A stretch of DNA of 64,000 bases from Falsirhodobacter algicola (lineage in GTDB: Bacteria; Pseudomonadota; Alphaproteobacteria; Rhodobacterales; Rhodobacteraceae): positions 1,486,501 to 1,550,500 of the forward strand of contig NZ_CP047289.1 of NCBI RefSeq assembly GCF_018279165.1, given 5' to 3'. The first letter of the stretch is position 1. Every line of letters begins with the position of its first letter. A program made the translations under genes and the position numbers. Shown here in pieces: positions 33,572-42,161 of this stretch. Under the pieces are notes generated by a model. It did not search any database. It saw nothing but the letters and a program-made list of their open reading frames with translations, and was not told the origin of the DNA.

Positions 33572-34596
33572 TCGCGCACAAGGTTCTGAGGCTCGGCTCG
33601 CTGTCGCTGGCGCTGCACCCCCGGACGATCCGGGTCTGCGCGGCGCTGCTGATCCTGATGGCGGCGCTGTCGCTGGCGCTCTTGGTGACGGGGACGCTGC
33701 GGATCGGGCCGGGCGATCTGCTGGCCGCGCTCGGCGCGCCCTCGGGGGACGATCTGACGGCGCGGGTGGTCTGGCGGCTGCGGCTGCCGCGCGTGCTGAC
33801 GGCGATCCTCGTGGGATACGGGCTTGGCATGGCGGGGGCCGCGTTTCAGACGGTCTCGCGCAATCCGCTGGGCTCGCCCGATGTGATCGGCTTCACCACC
33901 GGGGCGGCGACGGGGGCCATCGTGCAGATCGTTCTGGTCGATTCCGATCCGCTGCGCATTGCCGCCCTGTCGCTCATCTCGGGGCTGATGACGGCGCTGG
34001 CGGTCCTGCTGCTGGCGCGGACCTCCGGGCGGTCCGAGGGGTATCGCCTCGTGCTGGTGGGGATCGGCGTCGGGGCCACGCTGTCGGGGGTGAACACCGT
34101 CTTTCTGGTGATGGGCGATCTCGATCAGTCGATCGCGGCGCAGCTGTGGCTGGCGGGATCGCTCAACACGCGGACATGGGCGCATGTGGTGCCGGCGGCC
34201 CTCGGTCTTCTGGTGCTGAGCCCGATCCTCTTGGGCCTGTCGCGCCGACTGGCGCTGTTCGGAATGGGCGATGACGGGGCCGCCGCCCTTGGTGTCGGGG
34301 TGGAGCGGGTGCGCACCATCGCGGTGCTGGCCGCCGTCGGGATGACCGCGATCGCGACCGCCGCCGCCGGGCCGATCAGCTTCGTCGCGCTGGCCGCGCC
34401 GCAACTCGCGCGCCGCCTTTGCGGGACGGCGCATATCCCCTTCCTTCCGGCGGGCCTGATGGGGGCGGCGCTTTTGCTGGCGGCCGATCTGACCAGCCAG
34501 CGGATGCCCACGGACCTGACCCTGCCGATCGGCCAGATGACCGGCCTTCTGGGCGGGGCCTACCTGCTCTGGGTCCTCACCCTCAGATCCCGATAG
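33568..34596 (+). CDS. Iron chelate ABC permease, FecCD family (FepG-like)
   Basis: The second permease (342 aa) has the same layout: RLRLPRVLTAILVGYGLG, MAGAAFQTVSRNPLGSPDVI, and AAAGPISFVALAAPQLARRL for ATPase coupling. The start is GTG at 33568, overlapping the first permease's stop; no ATG fits this frame nearby. Two different FecCD subunits together with the FecE-like ATPase make a FepDGC-type importer. Confidence 0.93.
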   Translation: MIAHKVLRLGSLSLALHPRTIRVCAALLILMAALSLALLVTGTLRIGPGDLLAALGAPSGDDLTARVVWRLRLPRVLTAILVGYGLGMAGAAFQTVSRNPLGSPDVIGFTTGAATGAIVQIVLVDSDPLRIAALSLISGLMTALAVLLLARTSGRSEGYRLVLVGIGVGATLSGVNTVFLVMGDLDQSIAAQLWLAGSLNTRTWAHVVPAALGLLVLSPILLGLSRRLALFGMGDDGAAALGVGVERVRTIAVLAAVGMTAIATAAAGPISFVALAAPQLARRLCGTAHIPFLPAGLMGAALLLAADLTSQRMPTDLTLPIGQMTGLLGGAYLLWVLTLRSR

Positions 34597-34604
34597 GAGC
34601 GCGC

Positions 34605-35921
34605 ATGCCCAAGGCCCCCCTTCACATCGGCATGACGCTGGCCCCCACATGGCTGAGCGGGGAGGCATGGCGCCGCCCCGACAGCGCTGTGGAGGGGCTT
34701 CTGGGTTTCGACTATTACATCGACATCGCCCGCCGGGCCGAAGCCGCCAAGCTCGATTTCGTGTTCCGCCCCGATGTGATGGCGGTGAATATGGGCCTGC
34801 TGGGGCGCGGCGGGGGCATGGGGGGGCTGGACCCGACGCTGCTGCTATCGGCCATCGCCCATGCGACGGACCGGATCGGCCTTCTGACCACCATCTCCAC
34901 GACCTTCTATCCGCCCTATGTGCTGGCGCGGATGCTCATGTCGCTGCACTGGCTGTCGAAGGGCCGGGCGGGGTGGAACATCGTGACCGCGCTGGACGGG
35001 CAGCGGAACTTCTCCCTGCGCGACATGCCCGGCCCCGAAGAACGCTATGCCCGCGCCGCCGAGGTGACCGAGATCGTCACCCGCCTCTGGGATAGTTTCC
35101 CCCGCGACGCATGGGCCCCGGACCGGGACAGCGGGCGCTTCGTCGATGCCGAGATGGTGCGACCGATCGCCTTCGAGGGGCAGTTCCACAGCGTCGAAGG
35201 CCCCCTGTCCGTGCCCAGCTTCGGCACCGGGCTGAACCGCATTCCGCTGGTGCAGGCCGGCGCGTCGGAAACCGGGCGCGATTTCGCCGCGCGCGTTGCG
35301 GACGCGACCTTCGCCTCCACCCCCGACATGGAGGCGGCGATCGATTTGCGCCGCGATCTGCGCCGCCGCGCGCTGGCCCATGGACGCCCCGCCGATGCCG
35401 TGCGCCTCATGCCGGGCCTCAGCCTCTATCTGGCCCCGACCGAGGCCGAGGCCCGCGATCTGCACCGCGCCACCCACGCCGCCGCGGATACCGGGCGCAA
35501 GCTGGCCAACATACGGGAGATGACGGGCCTCGATTTGACGGATTGGCCGCAGGATCGCCCGATCCGTGCGGCGGATCTGCCGCCGACGCCCCAGCGGCTC
35601 CGCTCCCGCACGCATGCCGCCCTTCTGCGCCGCGCCATCCTGCGCGACGAACCCACCCTTGCCGCCCTCTTGGAGATGCCCGAGGTCGCCGGATCGGCCC
35701 ATTGGCAGGTGATCGGCACGGTGGGCCATGCGGTCGATGCCATCCGCACATGGCAGGATGCGGGGGCGATGGACGGCTTCATCCTGTTCCCCGGCGGATC
35801 GACCGGCTGCATGCATCTTTGCCTCGATGGCCTCTGCCCGGCGCTTGCGGAGGCGGGGCTGCTGCGCCGCGAATACGCCCATGCGACCTTTGCCGGCCAT
35901 CTGGCAGGCCCCGCCCCCTGA
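34605..35921 (+). CDS. LLM-class flavin-dependent monooxygenase (NtaA/SnaA/DszA type)
   Basis: Luciferase-like monooxygenase (438 aa) that uses reduced FMN supplied by a separate reductase. Features of the NtaA/SnaA/DszA group include [49 protein letters not shown] and EERYARAAE. Known members oxidise chelators (NTA, EDTA), sulfur heterocycles or streptogramin. The gene starts eight bases after the permease stop with AGGAG, so it is almost certainly co-transcribed with the iron importer. Release of iron by oxidative breakdown of the imported chelator is a reasonable hypothesis. Confidence 0.9.
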   Translation: MPKAPLHIGMTLAPTWLSGEAWRRPDSAVEGLLGFDYYIDIARRAEAAKLDFVFRPDVMAVNMGLLGRGGGMGGLDPTLLLSAIAHATDRIGLLTTISTTFYPPYVLARMLMSLHWLSKGRAGWNIVTALDGQRNFSLRDMPGPEERYARAAEVTEIVTRLWDSFPRDAWAPDRDSGRFVDAEMVRPIAFEGQFHSVEGPLSVPSFGTGLNRIPLVQAGASETGRDFAARVADATFASTPDMEAAIDLRRDLRRRALAHGRPADAVRLMPGLSLYLAPTEAEARDLHRATHAAADTGRKLANIREMTGLDLTDWPQDRPIRAADLPPTPQRLRSRTHAALLRRAILRDEPTLAALLEMPEVAGSAHWQVIGTVGHAVDAIRTWQDAGAMDGFILFPGGSTGCMHLCLDGLCPALAEAGLLRREYAHATFAGHLAGPAP

Positions 35922-35937
35922 TCCGCTTTTTCGCTTG

Positions 35938-36009
35938 CCTTGCCTTGGCCGGGGACCTATTTCCAGCAGCGGGACACCCTTCCCCAACGAAGGGCACATA
36001 TCTGCAAGG
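35938..36009 (+). ncRNA. Candidate serC leader RNA
   Basis: The 97-base gap before serC can fold. CCTTGC (35938-35943) pairs with GCAAGG (36004-36009), which covers the AAGGA ribosome-binding site, and an internal hairpin CCCTTC (35977-35982)/GAAGGG (35989-35994) has a six-base loop. A structured leader whose last stem covers the serC ribosome-binding site is the published description of the alphaproteobacterial serC motif. The match here is by position and pairing only. Confidence 0.55.
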
Positions 36010-36018
36010 ATACCAGCA

Positions 36019-37161
36019 ATGGCCTTTGAAGCTCCGGCAGCGCGCCCGGCCAATCCGCGCTTTTCGTCCGGCCCCTGTGCCAAGATCCCCGGTTTCACTC
36101 TCGACATGCTGTCCGACGCGCCGCTCGGCCGCTCGCACCGCGCGGCGGTGGGCAAGAACAAGCTGGCCGAGGCGATCGACCTGACCCGCGAGATCCTCGG
36201 CGTTCCGGACGATTACCGCATCGGCATCGTTCCCGCCTCCGACACCGGCGCGGTGGAGATGGCGCTCTGGTCCCTTCTGGGCGATCGCCCGGTGGAGATG
36301 CTGGCATGGGAATCCTTCGGCGAAGGCTGGGTCACGGATGTCGTCAAGCAGCTGAAGATCCATGCCGAGGTCAAGAAAGCCCCCTATGGCGAGATCGTGG
36401 ACCTCGAAACCGTCGATTTCGACAAGGATGTCGTCTTCACATGGAACGGCACCACCTCGGGCGTGCGCGTTCCGAACGGCGATGCGATTCCGGCGAACCG
36501 TCAGGGCCTGACCATCTGCGATGCGACCTCCGCCGCCTTCGCGATGGAGCTTCCGTGGGACAAGCTCGATGTCGTCACCTTCTCGTGGCAGAAGGTGCTG
36601 GGCGGCGAAGGTGGGCATGGCGTCCTGATCCTCGGCCCCCGCGCGGTGGAGCGGCTGGAGCATTATACCCCTGCATGGCCGCTGCCGAAGATCTTCCGCA
36701 TGACGAAGGGCGGCAAGCTGATCGAAGGCATCTTCAAGGGTGAAACGATCAACACGCCCTCCATGCTCTGCGTCGAGGATTACCTCGTCAGCCTGAAATG
36801 GGCCAAATCGCTGGGCGGCCTTCCGGCGCTGATCGCCCGGTCCGAGGCGAATGCCAAGGCGGTCGCCGATTTCGCCGCCACGCGCGATTGGATCGCGAAC
36901 CTTGCGGTCGATCCCGCCACGGCCTCCTGCACCTCGGTCTGCCTGAAGTTCACGGATGCGCGGATCAAGGACGATGCGGGCTTTGCCAAGGCGGTCGCCA
37001 AACGGCTGGAGAAAGAGGGCGTCGCCCTCGATGTCGGCGCGTATCGCGATGCCCCGGCCGGCCTGCGCATCTGGTGCGGCGCCACGGTGGAGACATCCGA
37101 TGTCGCGGCGCTGATGCCGTGGATCGAATACGCCTTCGAGACCGAGATCGAGGCGCAGTAA
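36019..37161 (+). CDS. serC: Phosphoserine aminotransferase
   Basis: SerC (380 aa) converts 3-phosphohydroxypyruvate and glutamate to phosphoserine, the second step of serine synthesis. It is the alphaproteobacterial form of the class V aminotransferase family: [11 protein letters not shown] at the N-terminus, [30 protein letters not shown], and PLP-binding Lys192 in [14 protein letters not shown]. The ATG at 36019 follows AAGGA, which the leader RNA may mask. serA follows 47 bases downstream in the same operon. Confidence 0.96.
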   Translation: MAFEAPAARPANPRFSSGPCAKIPGFTLDMLSDAPLGRSHRAAVGKNKLAEAIDLTREILGVPDDYRIGIVPASDTGAVEMALWSLLGDRPVEMLAWESFGEGWVTDVVKQLKIHAEVKKAPYGEIVDLETVDFDKDVVFTWNGTTSGVRVPNGDAIPANRQGLTICDATSAAFAMELPWDKLDVVTFSWQKVLGGEGGHGVLILGPRAVERLEHYTPAWPLPKIFRMTKGGKLIEGIFKGETINTPSMLCVEDYLVSLKWAKSLGGLPALIARSEANAKAVADFAATRDWIANLAVDPATASCTSVCLKFTDARIKDDAGFAKAVAKRLEKEGVALDVGAYRDAPAGLRIWCGATVETSDVAALMPWIEYAFETEIEAQ

Positions 37162-37208
37162 GCGCCTCCCCTCCCCCCATTCCCTCATTCTACAGACAGG
37201 AGCCTGCC

Positions 37209-38804
37209 ATGGCGCCCCGCGTTCTCGTCTCCGACGCCCTTTCGGAAACCGCCGTCCAGATCTTCCGCGACCGCGGGATCGAGGTCGATTACATGCCCAA
37301 GCTCGGCAAGGACAAGGAAGAGCTGGCCCGGATCATCGGCCAGTATGACGGCCTTGCCATCCGCTCGGCCACCAAGGTCACGGCCAAGCTGCTCGAATCG
37401 GCCACCAACCTGAAGGTGGTGGGCCGCGCCGGGATCGGCGTAGACAATGTGGACATCCCCGCCGCCTCCAAGAAGGGCGTGATCGTGATGAACACGCCGT
37501 TCGGCAACTCCATCACCACGGCCGAACATGCCATCGCGATGATGTTCGCCGTCGCCCGCCAACTGCCCGAGGCGTCGGTCTCTACCCATTCGGGCAAGTG
37601 GGAGAAATCCCGCTTCATGGGGGTCGAGCTGTTCAACAAGACGCTGGGCGTGATCGGCGCGGGCAATATCGGCGGCATCGTCTGCGACCGCGCCCTTGGC
37701 CTGCACATGAAGGTCGTGGCCTACGATCCCTTCCTGAGCGAGGAGCGCGCCGCCAAGATGGGCGTGCAGAAGGTGGAACTGGACGAGCTGCTGGCCCGCG
37801 CCGATTTCATCACCTTGCATGTGCCGCTGACCGACAAGACGCGCAGCATCCTGAACGCCGAAACGATCGCCAAGGCCAAGCCGGGCGTGCGCATCATCAA
37901 CTGTGCCCGCGGCGGCCTCGTGGACGAAGCGGCGCTGGCCGAGGCGCTGACCTCCGGCCATGTCGCCGGCGCGGCCTTCGACGTGTTCGAAACCGAACCT
38001 GCGACGGACAGCCCGCTCTTCAATCTGCCGAACGTCGTGGTCACGCCGCACCTTGGCGCCTCCACCACCGAGGCGCAGGAGAACGTGGCCCTGCAGGTCG
38101 CCGAGCAGATGGCCGACTATCTGCTGACGGGCGCCGTGCAGAACGCGCTCAACATGCCCTCCGTCACGGCGGAAGAGGCGGCGGTCATGGGCCCGTGGGT
38201 GCGCCTTGCCAGCCATATCGGCACCTTCATCGGCCAGATGACGGACGAGCCGATCACGGCGATCAACGTCCTCTATGACGGCAGCGTGTCGGGTATGAAC
38301 CTTGCCGCGCTGAACTGCGCCGCCATCGCCGGGATCATGAAGGTCGCGAACCCGGACGTGAACATGGTGTCCGCCCCGGTCATCGCCAAGGAACGCGGGA
38401 TCCAGATCTCCACCACCCGTCAGGAGAAATCAGGCGCCTTCGACGGCTACGTCAAGGTGTCGGTCGTGACGGAGAACCGCGAGCGGTCGATCGCGGGCAC
38501 CGTCTTCTCGGATGGCAAACCGCGCTTCATCCAGATCAAGGGCATCAATGTCGATGCCGAGATCGGCGCCAACATGCTCTACACCACCAACGAGGATGTG
38601 CCGGGCATCATCGGCCTTCTGGGCACGACGCTGGGCCAGCATGGCGCGAACATCGCCAACTTCACGCTGGGCCGCGCCGATGCGGGCGGTCAGGCCATCG
38701 CGATCATCTACCTCGACGAGCCGCTGGAACCGGCCGCGATCGAGGCGCTGCGCGCGACGGGCAAGTTCCAGCAGGTCCGCCCGCTGGCCTTCGACGTGGC
38801 TTGA
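37209..38804 (+). CDS. serA: D-3-phosphoglycerate dehydrogenase
   Basis: SerA (531 aa) is the long form. It has a substrate domain, an NAD domain with GVIGAGNIGG (about 147-156), catalytic residues in INCARGGLVDEAAL and VVTPHLGASTTEAQ, an intervening (ASB) domain and a C-terminal ACT domain (TTNEDVPGIIGLLGTTLGQH). The ACT domain allows feedback control by serine in many homologues. It performs the first step of serine synthesis and lies after serC with AGGAG before the ATG. A terminator follows. Confidence 0.97.
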   Translation: MAPRVLVSDALSETAVQIFRDRGIEVDYMPKLGKDKEELARIIGQYDGLAIRSATKVTAKLLESATNLKVVGRAGIGVDNVDIPAASKKGVIVMNTPFGNSITTAEHAIAMMFAVARQLPEASVSTHSGKWEKSRFMGVELFNKTLGVIGAGNIGGIVCDRALGLHMKVVAYDPFLSEERAAKMGVQKVELDELLARADFITLHVPLTDKTRSILNAETIAKAKPGVRIINCARGGLVDEAALAEALTSGHVAGAAFDVFETEPATDSPLFNLPNVVVTPHLGASTTEAQENVALQVAEQMADYLLTGAVQNALNMPSVTAEEAAVMGPWVRLASHIGTFIGQMTDEPITAINVLYDGSVSGMNLAALNCAAIAGIMKVANPDVNMVSAPVIAKERGIQISTTRQEKSGAFDGYVKVSVVTENRERSIAGTVFSDGKPRFIQIKGINVDAEIGANMLYTTNEDVPGIIGLLGTTLGQHGANIANFTLGRADAGGQAIAIIYLDEPLEPAAIEALRATGKFQQVRPLAFDVA

Positions 38805-38833
38805 CACCACAGGCGCACGCGCTCCTATCGGAC

Positions 38834-38864
38834 CCGGGGGATCCTGCATCCCCCGGATTTCTTC
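38834..38864 (+). terminator. Terminator after serA
   Basis: A nine-base perfect stem, CCGGGGGAT (38834-38842) with ATCCCCCGG (38848-38856), has loop CCTGC and a weak ATTTCTTC tail. It probably ends the serC-serA transcript before the phosphatase gene. Confidence 0.65.
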
Positions 38865-38874
38865 ATGGGGCGAC

Positions 38875-39621
38875 ATGCACATCTATGCCATCGGCGACAT
38901 TCACGGCCAGATCGACCTGCTGCACGGCGCACATGCGCTGATCGCACGCGACGCGGCGGAACACGGAACGGCGCCGGTGGTGCATATCGGCGATCTGGTG
39001 GATCGTGGCCCGGATTCGGCCGGCGTGATCGAGCATCTGCGCCAAGGCATCGCGCGGGGGGAGCCGTGGGTCGTCCTGAAGGGCAATCACGACCGGCTGT
39101 TCTCGCGCTTTTTGGAGGATCCGGGCTGGCACGATCCGGGGCTGCGGCCGGATTATGGCTATCTGCATCCCAAGATCGGCGGCGCGGCCACATTGGCCAG
39201 CTATGGCGTGCGCAGCCCGGCCGACCGGCCGATCCGCGACGTGCATGCCGATGCGGTGGCCGCCGTACCGCAGGCGCATCGCGATTTTCTGGAAAGCTGC
39301 CCCGTCAGCTTCCGCCGCCCCGGCCTTTACTTCTGCCATGCCGGCATCCGCCCCACCGCCCCCCTTTCGGCGCAGAGCGAGCAGGATCTGTGCTGGATCC
39401 GCAAAGGGTTCCTCGACGTGGCCGAACCGTTCGAGGCGCTGATCGTGCACGGCCATACCGCGATCGACCATGCCACCCATTACGACAACCGCGTGAACAT
39501 CGACAGCAGCGCCGCCTATGGCGGGCCTTTGTCGGCAGTGGTGATCGAAGGCACGGAGGCCTTCCTTCTGACCGAAAGCGGGCGCAAGCCAATTCCCGCC
39601 GAGGCCCCCGGCACCCATTGA
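38875..39621 (+). CDS. Serine/threonine protein phosphatase-like metallophosphoesterase
   Basis: Metallophosphoesterase (248 aa) of the PPP/ApaH-like type with all metal motifs: GDIHG (7-11), GDLVDRGP, GNHD, FCHAGIRP and HGHT. Bacterial relatives dephosphorylate proteins or dinucleoside polyphosphates. No signal peptide is seen, so it is cytosolic. The ATG at 38875 gives the usual MHIYAIGDIHG start. It stands alone between the serA terminator and the tspO gene, 51 bases before the latter. Confidence 0.88.
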   Translation: MHIYAIGDIHGQIDLLHGAHALIARDAAEHGTAPVVHIGDLVDRGPDSAGVIEHLRQGIARGEPWVVLKGNHDRLFSRFLEDPGWHDPGLRPDYGYLHPKIGGAATLASYGVRSPADRPIRDVHADAVAAVPQAHRDFLESCPVSFRRPGLYFCHAGIRPTAPLSAQSEQDLCWIRKGFLDVAEPFEALIVHGHTAIDHATHYDNRVNIDSSAAYGGPLSAVVIEGTEAFLLTESGRKPIPAEAPGTH

Positions 39622-39672
39622 CCTTCGCGCTCCGGAGGAGGAGGTTCTGCGCCACCTTCGACGGAGCCGGAC

Positions 39673-40116
39673 ATGCGCAGCCTTATCATCCATCTTCTGT
39701 TCATCGCGATCGTCACCGGGATCGGCATGTTCATGGGGACGCACTGGCCCCCGGGCGAGTGGTATGCGGGGCTGCAAAAGCCCTTCTTCACCCCGCCCGA
39801 TGCGTGGTTCCCGGTGGTGTGGACGGCGCTCTACATCATCATCGGCTTCGTCGGCGCGCGAATTCTCGTGACCGGCGGTCCGGGGGTGCTGTGGCTGCTG
39901 CAGATGGTGCTGAACTTCGCTTGGACGCCGGTCTTCTTCGGCGCGCATAACATGCCCGTCGGGCTGGGCCTTCTGGCCGCGCTTTGGATCACGATCATCG
40001 CGTTCATCGGCCGGGCTTGGGCCTCGGACAAGATCGCCTCGCTGCTGTTCGTGCCCTATGCGCTGTGGATCACGGTCGCCCTTGGCCTGAACGGCGCGCT
40101 GATCCTTCTGAACTGA
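39673..40116 (+). CDS. tspO: TspO/MBR family membrane protein
   Basis: Five-helix membrane protein (147 aa), homologue of the mitochondrial translocator protein. Family residues are W-P-P-G-E-W-Y after helix 1, KPFFTPPDAWFPVVWTALYI, LNFAWTPVFFG and the C-terminal PYALWITVALGLN. In Rhodobacter sphaeroides TspO binds tetrapyrroles and dampens photosynthesis gene expression under oxygen. Whether this organism is phototrophic cannot be seen. It converges on amtB, sharing the intervening terminator. Confidence 0.93.
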   Translation: MRSLIIHLLFIAIVTGIGMFMGTHWPPGEWYAGLQKPFFTPPDAWFPVVWTALYIIIGFVGARILVTGGPGVLWLLQMVLNFAWTPVFFGAHNMPVGLGLLAALWITIIAFIGRAWASDKIASLLFVPYALWITVALGLNGALILLN

Positions 40117-40118
40117 CG

Positions 40119-40145
40119 AAAAAGGCCCCGCCGAAGCGGGGCCTT
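40119..40145. terminator. Terminator between tspO and amtB
   Basis: A ten-base perfect stem, AAGGCCCCGC (40122-40131) with GCGGGGCCTT (40136-40145), has loop CGAA. Read leftward it ends in a T-run, so it clearly serves amtB. Rightward it has only TTC and may still help to end tspO. Confidence 0.85.
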
Positions 40146-40165
40146 CTGCCGATCCGAATACCGGA

Positions 40166-41527
40166 TCAGAGCTTGGTGAACTCGGGGTAAGCCTCGAGGC
40201 CCAGTTCCGCCTTGTCGAAGCCCAGCGTCTCTTCTTCGGCCGAGGCACGCAGCCCCATGACCGCCTTCAGGATCAGCCAGACCACGGCCGAGACGACGAA
40301 GACGAAGATGCCGACCACGATGATCCCCATCAGCTGCGCGCCCAGCGTCGCATCGGGGTTGGACAGCACAACCGCCAGCGTGCCCCAGATGCCGCAAACG
40401 AGGTGAACCGGGATCGCGCCGACCACGTCGTCGATCTTCAGCTTGTCGAGCAGCGGCACCGTCAGCACCACCAGAACGCCGCCCACGGCACCGATCAGCA
40501 GCGCGCCACCGATCGTCGGGGTCAGCGGTTCGGCCGTGATGGACACCAGACCCGCCAGCGCACCGTTCAGCACCATCGTCAGGTCGGCCTTCTTGTAGAC
40601 CAGCTGCGTCAGGATCAGCGCGGCGATCGAACCACCCGCCGCAGCGGAGTTCGTGTTGACGAAGACGCGGCTGATGTCGGCGACATCGGCGATCGTGCCC
40701 ATCGCCAGCTGCGATGCACCGTTGAACCCGAACCAGCCGAGCCACAGGATGAACGTGCCCAGCGTCGCCAGCGTCAGGTTCGAACCCGGGAACGCGACCA
40801 CGCGGCCGTCACGATACTTGCCCAGACGCGGACCAAGGATCAGCGCGCCGGCAAGAGCGGCCCAGCCACCGACCGAGTGCACGACCGTGGAACCCGCGAA
40901 ATCGAGGAAGCCCGCCGCATCGAGGAAGCCGCCGCCCCATTTCCAAGACGCTTGGATCGGGTAGATCAGCGCCGTCAGGACCACCGTGAAGGCAAGGAAC
41001 GGCCACAGGCGGATCCGCTCGGCCAGCGTGCCCGACACGATGGAGGCCGTGGTCGCGCAGAACATGACCTGGAAGAAGAAGTCCGAGCCGGTGGAGGCAT
41101 AGGAATAGTCGTCCACGGCATCCGCCGTCACGCCCACGGCTTCGAGCACGGCCACGCTGAACGCGCCGAGATAGCCGCCCGTCTCATCCGAGCCGATCGT
41201 CCAGCTGCCCAGCGGATACATCAGGTTGTAGCCGATGAGGTAGTACATCGTGCAGGCGATCGAGAAGAGCGCCACGTTCTTCAGGCACTGCATCGCCACG
41301 TTCTTGGACCGGACGAGCCCGGCCTCCAGCATGGCGAAGCCCGCCGCCATCCAGAACACCAGAAAGCCGCCGATCAGGAACAGCAAGGTGTTCAGGATGA
41401 AGGCCACGTCGGTCGGCACCTCGGCCGGGGGCGCATCGGCCACGACGGCGGCATCCTGCGCCAGCGCCGGCAGGGCAGCGACCGCCGCCAGCGCCGCGAG
41501 GCCCGCGATTTTGGTGAAGTGTTTCAT
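40166..41527 (-). CDS. amtB: Ammonium transporter
   Basis: AmtB (453 aa) has a cleavable signal sequence (about residues 1-23) and eleven transmembrane helices. The family signature and the first pore histidine fall in DFAGSTVVHSVGGWAALAGA, and the second in IPVHLVCGIWGTLA. It passes ammonium or ammonia into the cell and is blocked by the PII protein encoded upstream. It follows glnK by 28 bases on the same strand, the usual glnK-amtB pair, and is expected to be induced by nitrogen limitation. Confidence 0.97.
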   Translation of the reverse strand: MKHFTKIAGLAALAAVAALPALAQDAAVVADAPPAEVPTDVAFILNTLLFLIGGFLVFWMAAGFAMLEAGLVRSKNVAMQCLKNVALFSIACTMYYLIGYNLMYPLGSWTIGSDETGGYLGAFSVAVLEAVGVTADAVDDYSYASTGSDFFFQVMFCATTASIVSGTLAERIRLWPFLAFTVVLTALIYPIQASWKWGGGFLDAAGFLDFAGSTVVHSVGGWAALAGALILGPRLGKYRDGRVVAFPGSNLTLATLGTFILWLGWFGFNGASQLAMGTIADVADISRVFVNTNSAAAGGSIAALILTQLVYKKADLTMVLNGALAGLVSITAEPLTPTIGGALLIGAVGGVLVVLTVPLLDKLKIDDVVGAIPVHLVCGIWGTLAVVLSNPDATLGAQLMGIIVVGIFVFVVSAVVWLILKAVMGLRASAEEETLGFDKAELGLEAYPEFTKL

Positions 41528-41555
41528 CGTCCCTCTTTTCCCTCAGCTGCGCAGG

Positions 41556-41894
41556 TCACAGCGCGTCGTCGTTGATTTCGCCGGTCCGCACGCGCACGGC
41601 GTGGCCGACATCCAGCACGAAGATCTTGCCGTCGCCGATCTTGTCGGTCCGTGCGGTGCTGCGGATGGTTTCCACCACCGGTTCGGCGAGCGCGTCGGGA
41701 ACGACGATCTCCAACCGGACCTTCGGCACGAAATTGACCGCATATTCGGCCCCGCGATAGATCTCGGTATGGCCCGACTGCGACCCGAATCCCTTGATCT
41801 CCGTCACCATCATTCCGCGCACGCCGATGGTGGTCAGTGCCTCGCGGACCTCCTCCAGCTTGAACGGCTTGATGGCTGCAATGATAAGTTTCAC
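41556..41894 (-). CDS. glnK: Nitrogen regulatory protein P-II (GlnK type)
   Basis: PII signal protein of 112 aa. It has Tyr51 on the T-loop (YRGAEYAVNF), the site of uridylylation, and the C-terminal signature TGEINDDAL; KIGDGKIFVLDV is the ATP-binding part. It binds 2-oxoglutarate and ATP/ADP and closes AmtB when nitrogen is plentiful. The amtB location supports GlnK rather than GlnB. The 267-base gap to the divergent penicillin-binding protein gene should contain both promoters; I saw no convincing sigma-54 boxes. Confidence 0.96.
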   Translation of the reverse strand: MKLIIAAIKPFKLEEVREALTTIGVRGMMVTEIKGFGSQSGHTEIYRGAEYAVNFVPKVRLEIVVPDALAEPVVETIRSTARTDKIGDGKIFVLDVGHAVRVRTGEINDDAL

Positions 41895-42161
41895 CGTGCA
41901 TCCCCTCGTTGCTGATGACCTGACAGGCCATTGCGGGCAGAAGGCGGTTTTTTCAGGCTACCGGCAATCTTTCGCCGAAGGATCAAGCAGCACCTGCGCG
42001 ATTCCTGCGGAATCCTGATGCAATGTTGGGCGGAATGCTTATCCGGCAGGCAGATCGGCAACGCATGTCACGCAGGCTTGCCCTAAACATCGGACGCGAA
42101 CTCCGCTATGTTCTCCGCCAACAGGCCGGAAACGGGCCGGGCAGAAAAAGGGCATTGGGGC

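Noticed and set aside
41895-42161. Sigma-54 promoter before glnK
   Set aside because: The best candidate (GGCGAAAGATTGC) has GG and GC one base too close together and lacks the rest of the consensus.
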